Origin: Lachnospira sp. | GTDB taxonomy: Bacteria; Bacillota; Clostridia; Lachnospirales; Lachnospiraceae | Assembly (NCBI GenBank): GCA_017621205.1 | Contig: JAGATQ010000017.1 | Location: forward strand, 1-64,000 | Length of the DNA: 64,000 nt | Direction of reading: 5' to 3' | In this document: piece after piece, positions 7,359 through 15,221 of the stretch | Position numbering within the stretch: position 1 is the first letter of the stretch | Layout: every line of letters starts with the position of its first letter | Notes under the pieces: model-generated | What the model was told of the DNA's origin: nothing | The model's input: the letters and a program-made list of their open reading frames with translations, nothing else | The model's database searches: none | Translations under genes and position numbers: made by a program

Positions 7359-7844
7359 CTAAATTGATTTTACTCCCTTGCCTACTGCTCTAATCTCTAA
7401 CAAACCAGTCTGTGGAAAAAACTCAACGGTGCGTCCATAGTCTAAACCTGTATCCTCCGCTACCAGCTTAATATGATACTCCATTAGCTTTTTCTTAACC
7501 GCCTGCACATTGCGGTCTCCAATTCCTGATATATCAGAGCTGCCAGAAAAGTTGAACATCCTTGCCCCGCCAGCCAGCTTCGCAACCAGATTCTCCTTTC
7601 TAACACCTTTTTTTGCCAAGAGCTTCAGCAAATCCTCCAGCCCGGTATCAGCAAACTTTGCCCGGTTAGCATGATTCCGTATCAAATTACTATCCGGAAG
7701 CATAGCGTGCAGCATTCCTGCAATTCCTGTTGTTTTATCATATAATACAACACCAACGCAAGAACCTAATCCTAATGTAATTATTGAGTCGGGAGCTTGG
7801 CACACATTATAGTCTGCCATCCCAACCTTTACTCTTTCTCCCAT
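7359..7844 (-). CDS. cheD: Chemoreceptor glutamine deamidase CheD
   Basis: The 161-residue protein deamidates glutamines on chemoreceptors and, bound to CheC, tunes adaptation. The catalytic cysteine motif LGLGSCVGVVLYD (about residues 25-37), the histidine in GMLHAMLPDS, and the KLAGGARMF segment are present. It lies directly after cheC, its known partner. The start has an aggtgt site 6 bases upstream. Confidence 0.95.
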   Translation of the reverse strand: MGERVKVGMADYNVCQAPDSIITLGLGSCVGVVLYDKTTGIAGMLHAMLPDSNLIRNHANRAKFADTGLEDLLKLLAKKGVRKENLVAKLAGGARMFNFSGSSDISGIGDRNVQAVKKKLMEYHIKLVAEDTGLDYGRTVEFFPQTGLLEIRAVGKGVKSI

Positions 7845-7867
7845 ATGTCAACACCTACAATTAACAC

Positions 7868-8485
7868 CTATAAACCAAACTTTTCCATAATCTTATTATA
7901 TGATTCCATATCCGGCATCAAAAGATAGTATCCATTGATATCCTGCTTCGTCTCATCAAATGCCGAATCAATCATCAATGCTTTGTCGCCCATCTTACCA
8001 AACTCTATCGCTGGAACACTTAGTATCGCCCCTGCCATATCATGGCATACCTCAGGGACAGAAGTACGAATCTGCAATCCTGTCATCGTTGAAATAGCTG
8101 TCAGATATGCACCGGTAATCACATTCCCAATCTCCTTTAAAACAGAAAAATCCATATGTGAAAAGGTCGTCTCATTCGATTCCTTCATCAGAATCTGATT
8201 CGCTAATCGTCTGGCAGAGCCTTCATCCATTGCAAACATCATCATTCCATTTACATCTCCGCTAAGCGTAATTAGTATTCCTACAATAGGATTCTCCGGT
8301 CCATTCATCACATCAGCAATCTTATCTATATCCATCAGTCCTACTTTGGGTGCTGCCATACCAATTAATCGGCTCCCAAGCATTTCAGACAAAGCAGTCA
8401 CTGCATTGCCTACCCCAATATTCCCAATCTCCCTAAGTACATCATATTGTCCATCCGTTATTTCTTCCAAGCTGTTAATTGGCAT
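7868..8485 (-). CDS. cheC: CheY-P phosphatase CheC
   Basis: The product is a CheC-family CheY-phosphate phosphatase and CheD partner. Two phosphatase-type helices are visible: EIGNIGVGNAVTALSEML near residues 17-34 and EIGNVITGAYLTAISTM near 100-117, each with the E-x2-N pair. The start is taken as the ATG giving MPINSLEE because AGGTGAG lies 5 bases before it; the upstream GTG overlaps that site. Gene order cheW-cheC-cheD is as in Bacillus. Confidence 0.94.
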   Translation of the reverse strand: MPINSLEEITDGQYDVLREIGNIGVGNAVTALSEMLGSRLIGMAAPKVGLMDIDKIADVMNGPENPIVGILITLSGDVNGMMMFAMDEGSARRLANQILMKESNETTFSHMDFSVLKEIGNVITGAYLTAISTMTGLQIRTSVPEVCHDMAGAILSVPAIEFGKMGDKALMIDSAFDETKQDINGYYLLMPDMESYNKIMEKFGL

Positions 8486-8506
8486 AATGCTCACCTCAAA
8501 TCTACA

Positions 8507-8968
8507 CTATTCCTCTTCGGAAATCACTGCATTAATATCCAATAAAGATATTAATTCACCATCATGCTTACCAATGCCCGATAAATAGGTATTGTTATCC
8601 TCCTGCTTTTTGTCATAAGTAATCTTATCTACCTCGCTCTCCGATAAGGTTACAACCTCCTTAACCTCATCCACCTGAACGCCAATTAATGCCTGCTGAT
8701 CTGTCTTTAAAATAATAATACGTGTTTTACCAGTTATCACATCATCATCCAGACAAAACTTCTTTCGCATACTCATAACAGGAATCACCTCACCACGAAG
8801 GTTAATTACTCCCTCAAAGTAATCCTGTGCCTTAGGCACACGGGTAATTCTCTGCATTCGGACAATGTTATCTACATATCCAATATCAATTCCATACTGC
8901 TCATTATCAATCTTAACAACAATATATTGCTTGGTATCCGCTACTACTGCTTCACTACTGTCCATCAT
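8507..8968 (-). CDS. cheW: Chemotaxis coupling protein CheW
   Basis: The 153-residue protein is the adaptor that couples chemoreceptors to CheA in the membrane arrays. The single CheW domain spans nearly its whole length (KQYIVVKIDNEQYGIDI, then FEGVINLRGEVIPV and TDQQALIGVQVDEV). It lies 18 bases after cheA behind a ggggtgaaga site. Confidence 0.95.
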   Translation of the reverse strand: MMDSSEAVVADTKQYIVVKIDNEQYGIDIGYVDNIVRMQRITRVPKAQDYFEGVINLRGEVIPVMSMRKKFCLDDDVITGKTRIIILKTDQQALIGVQVDEVKEVVTLSESEVDKITYDKKQEDNNTYLSGIGKHDGELISLLDINAVISEEE

Positions 8969-8986
8969 ATCTCTTCACCCCCTGCT

Positions 8987-11083
8987 CTAAACCAATGCAT
9001 TGGCATCTAAAATTAACGCAATCTCTCCATCACCAAGGATGGTTGCACCACTAATCATCTTTTCAACATGTATGTATTTGCCCAATGGCTTAATAACAAT
9101 CTCCTGCTGACCAATAAGATTATCTACCACCAGTCCGGCAAGCTTATCACCCTTGGTAACAATAACAACCGTAAGGCTCTCCGGTTCTTCCTCTCTTGGC
9201 GGGCAATCCAGCAGACCATACAGCCGTACCAGAGGAATCACACTTCCCCGAAGATGAATTACTTCCTTATTCTGTACATACTTAATATCCTCTATCGGAA
9301 CATCCTCAATAGTCTGAATCGAGCCAAGAGGAATCGCATACTTCTCCTCTCCCAGCTCAATCATCAACGCCTGAATAATCGCAAGCGTCAACGGTAAACG
9401 AATCGTGAAAGTAGAGCCTTCATTCTTCTTGGTACGAACTTCAATATCACCACCAAGACCCTCAATCTTACTCTTCACAACATCAAGACCAACACCCCGG
9501 CCGGATACATCCGTAATCTTGTCTGCAGTAGAAAAGCTTGGCATAAATAAGAAATCTACAATCTCCTTATCCTCCATCGTCTGTGCCTGCTCCGGTGCTA
9601 CAATTCCACGCTCAATCGCCTTATCACGAACCTTATCCACATTGATTCCACTACCATCATCCTGCACCTCAATCACAACATTGTTACCATCCTGATATGC
9701 ATTCAGCCAGATGGAACCCTTCTCCGGCTTACCAAGGGCAATACGCTGTTCGGTACTCTCAAGACCATGGTCGGCAGAATTACGAAGCAGATGCATCAAT
9801 GGGTCACCAATCTCATCAATAACCGTACGGTCAAGCTCTGTATCTTCACCAGACATAAATAAATCCATCTGCTTTCCAAGCTTCTTACTCAAATCCCGAA
9901 TCATTCGTGGGAAACGATTGACAACACTTTCGATTGGCATCATACGAACCTTCATAACCGATTCATGCAGATTCGTTGTAATACGCTCCAAATATTCAAT
10001 CTGCTCTGTAAAATTCTGAGAACTCAGACTTGCATCATGTTCACTCGCTGAAACCAAACCATTTTTGGCAATAATCAACTCACTCACCTGATTCATCAGC
10101 TCATCCAGCTTCTCCAAATCTACACGAACAGAACGGTTAATAACCGGCTTACTTCCGGCAGCCTTAGCAGGAGCCTTCTTCTGCTCCGCAGCCTTTGCCG
10201 CCTGAGAAGCAGTTGCATTTGACTCCTCCTTAGTGTCTGACTTCGTCGTCTCTTCCTCCTTAGAAGCAGACGCCTCAAAAATGGAAGTATCTAGCTTCTC
10301 CATATAAACAGCATCCACCTCAGATACGGACAATATTGCCTCCCGAACCTTTTCTTCATTCTGCTCTGTAATCACACAAATACTGAAATCCAAATCAAAC
10401 TTCTCATCCTCAATATCCTGAACAGACGGCGTAGATTTCACTATCTCGCCAAGATTCTCCAGCTCCTTAAATACCAGAAAAGCTCTTGCAGCCTTTAATA
10501 AACAGTTCTCCTGAACATATACTGTAGCAGCAAAGACATTCTTATTCTCCTCACCAGCTTCTATGATGGCATGTCTTTCAAACTCTGCAAATTTAAAATT
10601 CTTATACTTGCGTTTCTCCTGATCATCCTCTGATTCATTCTTATCCTCAGCAGACTCTTGTCCAGCAGCCGGCTTAGCTGTCTCTTCCTCAGGCGAAGCA
10701 CCACCATCCAATGTCTTTTTGAGCAGATTAACAATCTCTTCATTATCCTCCGTACCCTCATCCGCAGAATTCATAATATTGTCAAGATATGCCTCTAGTG
10801 CATCCAGACAACGGAATAATACATCTACTAAATCCGCAGTCACTTTAATATTATCACTTCTAACCTCCGAGAACACATCCTCCATTACATGGGTTAATTT
10901 CTGCATACGCTTATATCCCATTGTACCTGCCATTCCCTTCATGGAATGGGCGGCACGGAAAATCTCATTAATCGTATCCTTGTTCTCCGGCTCCTTCTCA
11001 AGCACCATCAAATTGTCGCTCAAGCTTTGCAAATGTTCCTTTGTTTCATCAATAAAAATTTCAAGATACTGACTTACGTCCAT
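8987..11083 (-). CDS. cheA: Chemotaxis histidine kinase CheA
   Basis: The 698-residue kinase passes receptor signals to CheY and CheB. Domains in order: HPt (about 1-105, phospho-His46 in AAHSMKGMAG), a CheY-binding P2-like domain (about 165-260), an Ala/Lys linker, dimerisation (SVRVDLEKLDELMNQVSELI), HATPase with N-box LLRNSADHGLE and G-box SGRGVGLDVVKSK, and a C-terminal CheW-like domain. The start is MDVSQYLEIF at 11083, one base after the cheB stop, with GGGGGTG upstream; the longer frame has no site. Expected soluble, array-associated. Confidence 0.96.
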   Translation of the reverse strand: MDVSQYLEIFIDETKEHLQSLSDNLMVLEKEPENKDTINEIFRAAHSMKGMAGTMGYKRMQKLTHVMEDVFSEVRSDNIKVTADLVDVLFRCLDALEAYLDNIMNSADEGTEDNEEIVNLLKKTLDGGASPEEETAKPAAGQESAEDKNESEDDQEKRKYKNFKFAEFERHAIIEAGEENKNVFAATVYVQENCLLKAARAFLVFKELENLGEIVKSTPSVQDIEDEKFDLDFSICVITEQNEEKVREAILSVSEVDAVYMEKLDTSIFEASASKEEETTKSDTKEESNATASQAAKAAEQKKAPAKAAGSKPVINRSVRVDLEKLDELMNQVSELIIAKNGLVSASEHDASLSSQNFTEQIEYLERITTNLHESVMKVRMMPIESVVNRFPRMIRDLSKKLGKQMDLFMSGEDTELDRTVIDEIGDPLMHLLRNSADHGLESTEQRIALGKPEKGSIWLNAYQDGNNVVIEVQDDGSGINVDKVRDKAIERGIVAPEQAQTMEDKEIVDFLFMPSFSTADKITDVSGRGVGLDVVKSKIEGLGGDIEVRTKKNEGSTFTIRLPLTLAIIQALMIELGEEKYAIPLGSIQTIEDVPIEDIKYVQNKEVIHLRGSVIPLVRLYGLLDCPPREEEPESLTVVIVTKGDKLAGLVVDNLIGQQEIVIKPLGKYIHVEKMISGATILGDGEIALILDANALV

Positions 11084-11084
11084 G

Positions 11085-11681
11085 CTATCGCACCCCCATC
11101 TTTTTTGTGATTTCATCGGCAATCCTGTTCAGTGGCAAAGAAATATCGGATAATCCCGCCTCCTTTACCATCCTAGGCATGCCATAAATAATACTGGTTT
11201 CCTTATCCTGTGCAATGGTATAAATATTCTTCACTTTTTTTAAATTGCGGATTCCAACAGTTCCATCTGCTCCCATTCCGGTCATTACAACCGCAACAAG
11301 AGATTCAAAGTTAGTGTCAATCAACGACTCATATGTATAATTGGCACAGGGCCGTACTCCTTCCCGTGGTGGTTCCTCTGTCAGCGAAAGAAGCACATTC
11401 CCCTTGCTTTCTATTACCTTAAGATGTAAACCACCTTTAGCAATATAGACCTGACTATTCTGTAGTAACTCTCCCTCCTCCGCTTCCTTAACTGCAATTT
11501 CACTCAAACTATCTAACCGCTCTGCTAACGACCTTGTAAAGCCGGAAGGCATATGCTGAACCACAATCACTGCAGCGTCTAGATTCTTAGGCAACTTTGG
11601 AATCACTTGTTGTAAGGACTTTGGTCCTCCTGTGGAAGAAGCAATTACAACCAAATTTTTGATTACTCTATTCTTTGGCAT
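11085..11681 (-). CDS. cheB: CheB-type receptor methylesterase, catalytic domain only
   Basis: The 198-residue product has the CheB methylesterase/amidase fold: Ser16 in ASSTGGP, His in VVQHMPSGFT and Asp in MTGMGADGTVG. The usual N-terminal receiver domain (about 150 residues) is missing; the frame begins directly with the esterase domain. The start MPKNRVIKN at 11681 is chosen because AGGAGG lies 6 bases upstream and is otherwise read as RR of the longer frame. It is the first gene of the chemotaxis block. Without a receiver, CheA cannot regulate it by phosphorylation in the usual way. Confidence 0.9.
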   Translation of the reverse strand: MPKNRVIKNLVVIASSTGGPKSLQQVIPKLPKNLDAAVIVVQHMPSGFTRSLAERLDSLSEIAVKEAEEGELLQNSQVYIAKGGLHLKVIESKGNVLLSLTEEPPREGVRPCANYTYESLIDTNFESLVAVVMTGMGADGTVGIRNLKKVKNIYTIAQDKETSIIYGMPRMVKEAGLSDISLPLNRIADEITKKMGVR

Positions 11682-11710
11682 AGCATTCCTCCTCATATTT
11701 AATTTACCGT

Positions 11711-11738
11711 ATTATAACACATTCTACTCAACACATAA
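11711..11738 (-). promoter_or_regulatory. Probable promoter of the cheB-cheA-sigD block
   Basis: A perfect TATAAT lies at 11716-11711 on the minus strand, about 30 bases before the cheB start. The -35 match is weak (TTATGT at 16 bases). Since a terminator separates this block from upstream genes, a promoter is needed here. A SigD-type TAAA/GCCGATAA pair is not visible. Confidence 0.5.
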
Positions 11739-11768
11739 GTGTATAGTAACATCTCATTCCAGTTTAAC

Positions 11769-11805
11769 AAAAAAAATCTGTAAATGCAACATTTACAGAT
11801 TTTTT
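11769..11805 (-). terminator. Terminator of the SleB-like hydrolase gene
   Basis: A perfect 10-bp stem TCTGTAAATG/CATTTACAGA (11777-11786 and 11790-11799) with a three-base loop is flanked by eight A and six T, so it can work on both strands. It begins 14 bases after the hydrolase stop and insulates the cheB block. Confidence 0.9.
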
Positions 11806-11818
11806 CTAACTATTATTC

Positions 11819-12469
11819 TTATTTAAACATATGGGAGCCAATCTTTAATCTACAGCCAGAAACATAGCGGCTAAAGAAATGATATCCCTTCATATTTTTT
11901 TCTTTTCCCTTTACCTTAACTGTCTTAACACCTGACAATGCCTCTTTGGCTGCCTTTAAACAATCACGATAGTATTTCTTTGATTTAAAACCATTCTTAT
12001 CATAGGTCTTTAATGCCTTATTTAATGCACCGTTTCTTGCAGGAGTAAACTGATAGCTCTGATACAGTACCCCCTTAATTGTATTAGGGAATTTCTTGGA
12101 TTCCATACGGTTCTTTACTACAATACCAACCGCCAGCTTACCAGCATAGGATTGATTGCCCGCCTCACAGAAAATAATTGCTGCCATATAACGAAGCTCC
12201 TTCTTGGAGTACGCTGGCTTTTCTGCTCCAGCCTTTTTTTTCTTCTTAGAAGTCTTTTTTGCTGCCTTCTTTGATTTCGTATCAGAATCCGCATTAGCGG
12301 AGGCATCTGCCTTATTGTTTTCTTCCGTAGAAGCATTCGCCTGTGTTTGCTCAGTCTTAGCAGCATCTGTTGTGGTTATTGTTGTTTCCTCTGCTTTTGC
12401 AGGATTATAACAATTAATAAACAGAATTGCTATCATCGTAAACATTGCTATAGTCTTCTTGGTTTTCAT
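11819..12469 (-). CDS. Secreted SleB-type cell wall hydrolase
   Basis: The 216-residue product has a signal peptide (MKTKKTIAMFTMIAILFINC, cleavage near AKA-EE), an Ala/Thr/Lys-rich linker (about 27-85) and a C-terminal Hydrolase_2/SleB domain with the glutamate motif AAIIFCEAGNQSYAGKLAVG and a tail YHFFSRYVSGCRLKIGSHMF. SleB-family enzymes are lytic transglycosylases acting on spore cortex or wall; this one may serve cell-wall turnover. The start at 12469 has taaggag at 7 bases; the longer frame does not begin with a signal sequence. It has its own promoter and terminator. Confidence 0.85.
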   Translation of the reverse strand: MKTKKTIAMFTMIAILFINCYNPAKAEETTITTTDAAKTEQTQANASTEENNKADASANADSDTKSKKAAKKTSKKKKKAGAEKPAYSKKELRYMAAIIFCEAGNQSYAGKLAVGIVVKNRMESKKFPNTIKGVLYQSYQFTPARNGALNKALKTYDKNGFKSKKYYRDCLKAAKEALSGVKTVKVKGKEKNMKGYHFFSRYVSGCRLKIGSHMFK

Positions 12470-12541
12470 AATTAATCTCCTTACATAATTATTAAATTTC
12501 TGTTCCAACATGTGTAACATTAATTTAACATTTATGTAACA

Positions 12542-12569
12542 ATTATAACAATTTTTTAAACATTGTCAA
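12542..12569 (-). promoter_or_regulatory. Near-ideal SigA promoter of the SleB-like gene
   Basis: Minus strand TTGACA (12569-12564), a 16-base spacer and TATAAT (12547-12542): both hexamers are perfect consensus. The untranslated leader would be about 65 bases. This points to strong vegetative, not sporulation-only, expression. Confidence 0.85.
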
Positions 12570-12718
12570 GAAATTATTAAAAAAATTTTCATGAAATCTT
12601 TGGAAACGCCCTTTATTACTGTGTTTTTTCAAAGAAAAAAATTTTATTTTTTCTTATGCAACCAGACAAGCCATACTGCATAATATAGCAGTGTAAAACA
12701 AATCTTTAGGAGGCTCGT

Positions 12719-12937
12719 ATGAGTGATTTAGCTGCAACACATTGTGGTTCTGGATGTGAAGGAGGATTTTTTGGAGGTAATAACATTTGGTGGATTATTA
12801 TTCTCTTCTGCTGCTGTGGTAATAGCTGTGGATCAGATAGCTGCGGTGGCGGCGGATGCTGTGACATCATCCTTCCATTATTGTTAATCTCCTGCTGCTG
12901 TGGTAACGGCGGTGGCTTTGGCGGTGGATGCTGCTAA
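12719..12937 (+). CDS. Cysteine/glycine-rich small protein, unknown
   Basis: The 72-residue product begins MSDLAATHCGSGCEGG behind taggaggctcgt (good site). It holds 14 cysteines (positions 9, 13, 31-33, 37, 42, 47-48, 59-61, 71-72), many glycines and two short hydrophobic stretches (about 23-30 and 50-58). It ends in a clean hairpin terminator. I know no matching family; the glycine-plus-hydrophobic layout recalls YjcZ-type sporulation microproteins, but the cysteine content is very different. Possibilities include a cross-linked coat or envelope protein, or a metal-binding microprotein. No maturation enzymes are adjacent. Confidence 0.7.
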   Translation: MSDLAATHCGSGCEGGFFGGNNIWWIIILFCCCGNSCGSDSCGGGGCCDIILPLLLISCCCGNGGGFGGGCC

Positions 12938-12969
12938 TCCTGATTTACCAATATTCAGACAGGAAACTA

Positions 12970-12998
12970 AGAGGGTCGGAATTATCCGACCCTCTTTT
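12970..12998 (+). terminator. Terminator of the Cys-rich gene
   Basis: AGAGGGTCGGA (12970-12980) and TCCGACCCTCT (12985-12995) form a perfect 11-bp stem with a four-base loop, followed by TTTCT. It lies 32 bases after the stop and abuts the end of the convergent gene at 12999. Confidence 0.9.
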
Positions 12999-13352
12999 CT
13001 ATGAGCGAATAAACAGTAACAATAACAACCAACAAAGTATCCCCTGTTTTTTATTCCTGTTTTTTACCTTCTCTTGAAAAAACATATTTGTCACCGGCTC
13101 ATCCTGCTCCAGTGTAAATATTGGTTCCTCTGCAACGCCTTCATCCAGTACCGGTTCTGTCATATCCTCATTTGTCTCCATCTCCTGATGAATAACATTA
13201 TCCCTCTGTAAGCTTGAACGGATTGCCGCCTGAACATCCTGTTCTCTCTGTCTCATACAGTTGGGGTCCATCTCATAAAGTGTATTTTCCTCAAAAACTA
13301 AATTAGGATTTTTCATATAATCCATCCGTTGAAACAGCATTTGTTCATTCAC
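12999..13352 (-). CDS. Tail-anchored hypothetical protein
   Basis: The 117-residue product starts at a GTG with AGGAGG 7 bases upstream. It is polar and acidic (many Glu, Asp, Met, Gln) except for a C-terminal hydrophobic segment GILCWLLLLLFI ending three residues from the stop, so it looks tail-anchored in the membrane. No family is recognised. It converges on the terminator at 12970-12998 and is divergent from the plus-strand pair at 13498. Confidence 0.6.
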   Translation of the reverse strand: MNEQMLFQRMDYMKNPNLVFEENTLYEMDPNCMRQREQDVQAAIRSSLQRDNVIHQEMETNEDMTEPVLDEGVAEEPIFTLEQDEPVTNMFFQEKVKNRNKKQGILCWLLLLLFIRS

Positions 13353-13497
13353 AGTGCTGCCTCCTTTTATATTGATTTCTTTCTATATATATGCAGAAAC
13401 AGAAAAAATATTTAAAAAAGGTTCTATTTTTCATTTTTTTTCATATATATATATTGATATTAGGGTCAGAAATATTTTGTCCCAGGGATATAATTAT

Positions 13498-14043
13498 ATG
13501 GAGGTCCGGCAATTGAACGAAACTCAAAAACCCATTGAACAATTTTTCCATCATTATGATGCCAATATGGATATGCTCTATGAAGCAGTGCCGTATGTTC
13601 ATCTCAATATGAAGAAACCTCTTGCAATTTATATAAAAATGCAGGAAATGATGCAGATAATGAAAGGTTTTGATGACTCCGATACGCTGTCTGCCTGCGG
13701 TCTGGAGGAAGAAAACCACAACATAGAGGATATGCTATATGCAATGCGTGCCAAAGCACACGGCAGACCTGCAAATCAATTGGATATGATACTAAATGTA
13801 ATTCAGGCAGGGAAAGTATACCACGCCTTTCAGGAAGTCAGTAAAGCGCAAAGTACTACTTCTTCCCCTAACGATGGCAAGGATGCCCCTTCTGGTCAGG
13901 AAAATGGAAACAACGATCTGTTAGCCAAACTCCTTCCGATGCTGTTGTCCAGTCAGAACGCAACTGGCTCTAACGCTGATATGTCAGCACTCATTCAAAA
14001 TATTATGAAGGGAGACGCCTATGAATCCAAACTGGCTCAATGA
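13498..14043 (+). CDS. Unknown protein, first of a coupled pair
   Basis: The frame is open from further upstream, but the ATG at 13498 (MEVRQLNETQKPIEQFFHHY) gives a sensible protein of 181 residues; the site (aggga, 9 bases) is weak. The product is soluble and helical for residues 1-115, has a Ser/Asn/Gly-rich linker (about 118-145) and a C-terminal helix block (DLLAKLLPMLLSSQ, DMSALIQNIMKG). No family recognised. Its end overlaps the next gene by 23 bases, so the two are co-translated and may act together. Confidence 0.6.
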   Translation: MEVRQLNETQKPIEQFFHHYDANMDMLYEAVPYVHLNMKKPLAIYIKMQEMMQIMKGFDDSDTLSACGLEEENHNIEDMLYAMRAKAHGRPANQLDMILNVIQAGKVYHAFQEVSKAQSTTSSPNDGKDAPSGQENGNNDLLAKLLPMLLSSQNATGSNADMSALIQNIMKGDAYESKLAQ

Positions 14044-14290
14044 CCAAAGACTTAATCAGATTGGGTGGGATAAAAGAACCTTCCTGATGAATTGGGTAAA
14101 AGAACATAGCGGATTAGGGCAAAATGAAATGCTCTCCTCTATGATGGCACTCAGCAGCTCATTACAACAAAAAAATCTAAATTTTAGCAAAGAAGAAAGT
14201 GCTATATTAAACCAGATTTTATTAGATGCAATGTCTCCCGCCGAAAAGCAACGCTTAGAATTATTGCAAACCCTTTTGAAAAAACAATAA
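14021..14290 (+). CDS. Unknown small helical protein, second of a coupled pair
   Basis: The 89-residue product (MNPNWLNDQRLNQIGWDKRT start) has ggag 6 bases upstream inside the previous gene. It has no membrane segment or signal, and predicted helices cover most of it, ending EKQRLELLQTLLKKQ. It is followed at once by a strong hairpin terminator. No family recognised. Confidence 0.6.
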   Translation: MNPNWLNDQRLNQIGWDKRTFLMNWVKEHSGLGQNEMLSSMMALSSSLQQKNLNFSKEESAILNQILLDAMSPAEKQRLELLQTLLKKQ

Positions 14291-14335
14291 AAAACAGGGA
14301 TATTAGATATTAATCTAATATCCCTGTTTTTATGA
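14291..14335 (+). terminator. Strong bidirectional terminator
   Basis: A perfect 18-bp stem (14291-14308 with 14313-14330) and four-base loop ATTA, bordered by A4 and T5. It starts one base after the plus-strand gene's stop and lies 20 bases beyond the minus-strand YcgR stop, so it serves both convergent units. Confidence 0.92.
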
Positions 14336-14354
14336 AAAAATGTTATCAAAACTC

Positions 14355-15035
14355 TTACTTACTGCTTCGTTTCTTGCGCTCTTCTGTAAAAATAAAAGAA
14401 ACAATCTGATCACTTTCTGCCTCTGACAGCTTATAAAATTTAATCCGGCACTCATGCAGGCGAACACTGTTCGGTTTGTTTTTACAATCAATTACTCTGC
14501 CATATATATAAAACTCTTTATAATTCCCATGCACCTCCAAAACCAGCTTACACTGAATATAAGAGCCATTCTCTAACGCTCCTGAAATTACAAAACGAAG
14601 CCCGCCTCCACTAATATCCAAAACGACTCCATCCTGCCATTGCATATCCCTAAGCTGTTCTCTGGCAATTGTCTCATCCTTCTCAGCAATCCGATACTTC
14701 ATTGGCAAAGTACAGTCCAATCGAAAAAACTCTCTTCTCTGTACCTTCTTTAAAGTGGTACGAACCTCCAGTATAATTACAGGGATGTTCCCCTCCCGTC
14801 CTCGTTCTATTACAATAAAATCACCTCTAAACAACCCATTCCCGGTATAGAACTCACAGCGATACCGCTTCCCCATGCTCAAGGGAATCATCTTAGTCCC
14901 CTGCGTCGGCATCGTAATGACAAGCTGCGTACTGTTAATCTTATCCATCACCTGGCTATAATATGCCTTTTTCTGCTCGCCATCGCTGTTCACAAAAATT
15001 TCAAAGATATCAATCTTATCTCCAATCGAAAGCAT
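14355..15035 (-). CDS. YcgR-like PilZ-domain flagellar brake protein
   Basis: The product has an N-terminal YcgR-type domain (MLSIGDKIDIFEIFVNSDGE) and a C-terminal PilZ domain with the c-di-GMP motif RREFFRLDCTLPM (RxxxR form) followed by DISGGGLRF (D/NxSxxG). Such proteins bind c-di-GMP and slow or bias the flagellar motor. The start is uncertain: ATG at 15035 matches family N-termini, while GTG at 15059 is also possible; neither has a strong site. It follows flhG after about 190 bases and has a possible promoter of its own. HD-GYP protein at 59,506 is a possible c-di-GMP counterpart. Confidence 0.85.
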   Translation of the reverse strand: MLSIGDKIDIFEIFVNSDGEQKKAYYSQVMDKINSTQLVITMPTQGTKMIPLSMGKRYRCEFYTGNGLFRGDFIVIERGREGNIPVIILEVRTTLKKVQRREFFRLDCTLPMKYRIAEKDETIAREQLRDMQWQDGVVLDISGGGLRFVISGALENGSYIQCKLVLEVHGNYKEFYIYGRVIDCKNKPNSVRLHECRIKFYKLSEAESDQIVSFIFTEERKKRSSK

Positions 15036-15070
15036 ATCCAGCACACAATTCACCACCAATCTTTTTTATA

Positions 15071-15100
15071 AACATATCAAATTCTTCCAGTCTCTGTCAA
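15071..15100 (-). promoter_or_regulatory. Possible promoter before the PilZ gene
   Basis: Minus strand TTGACA (15100-15095), 18-base spacer, TATGTT (15076-15071), 36 bases before the chosen start. The region between this and flhG (15101-15221) holds only a small CTTTGC/GCAAAG hairpin near 15183 and no gene. Confidence 0.5.
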
Positions 15101-15221
15101 GTAATAATATCTATAGATATTTGCAAAACTACCCACTGCCAATATGATAGTCGTCATTCTACCCAAATCTGTTTTTGTTGTCTTTGCTATGCAAAGTACT
15201 AAGACACTCATTTGTATATAA

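Noticed and set aside
12600-12718. Sporulation sigma promoter for the Cys-rich gene
   Set aside because: CATACT and CATAATATA strings near 12671-12685 recall SigE/SigK -10 boxes, but no matching -35 is convincing, so it was not called.
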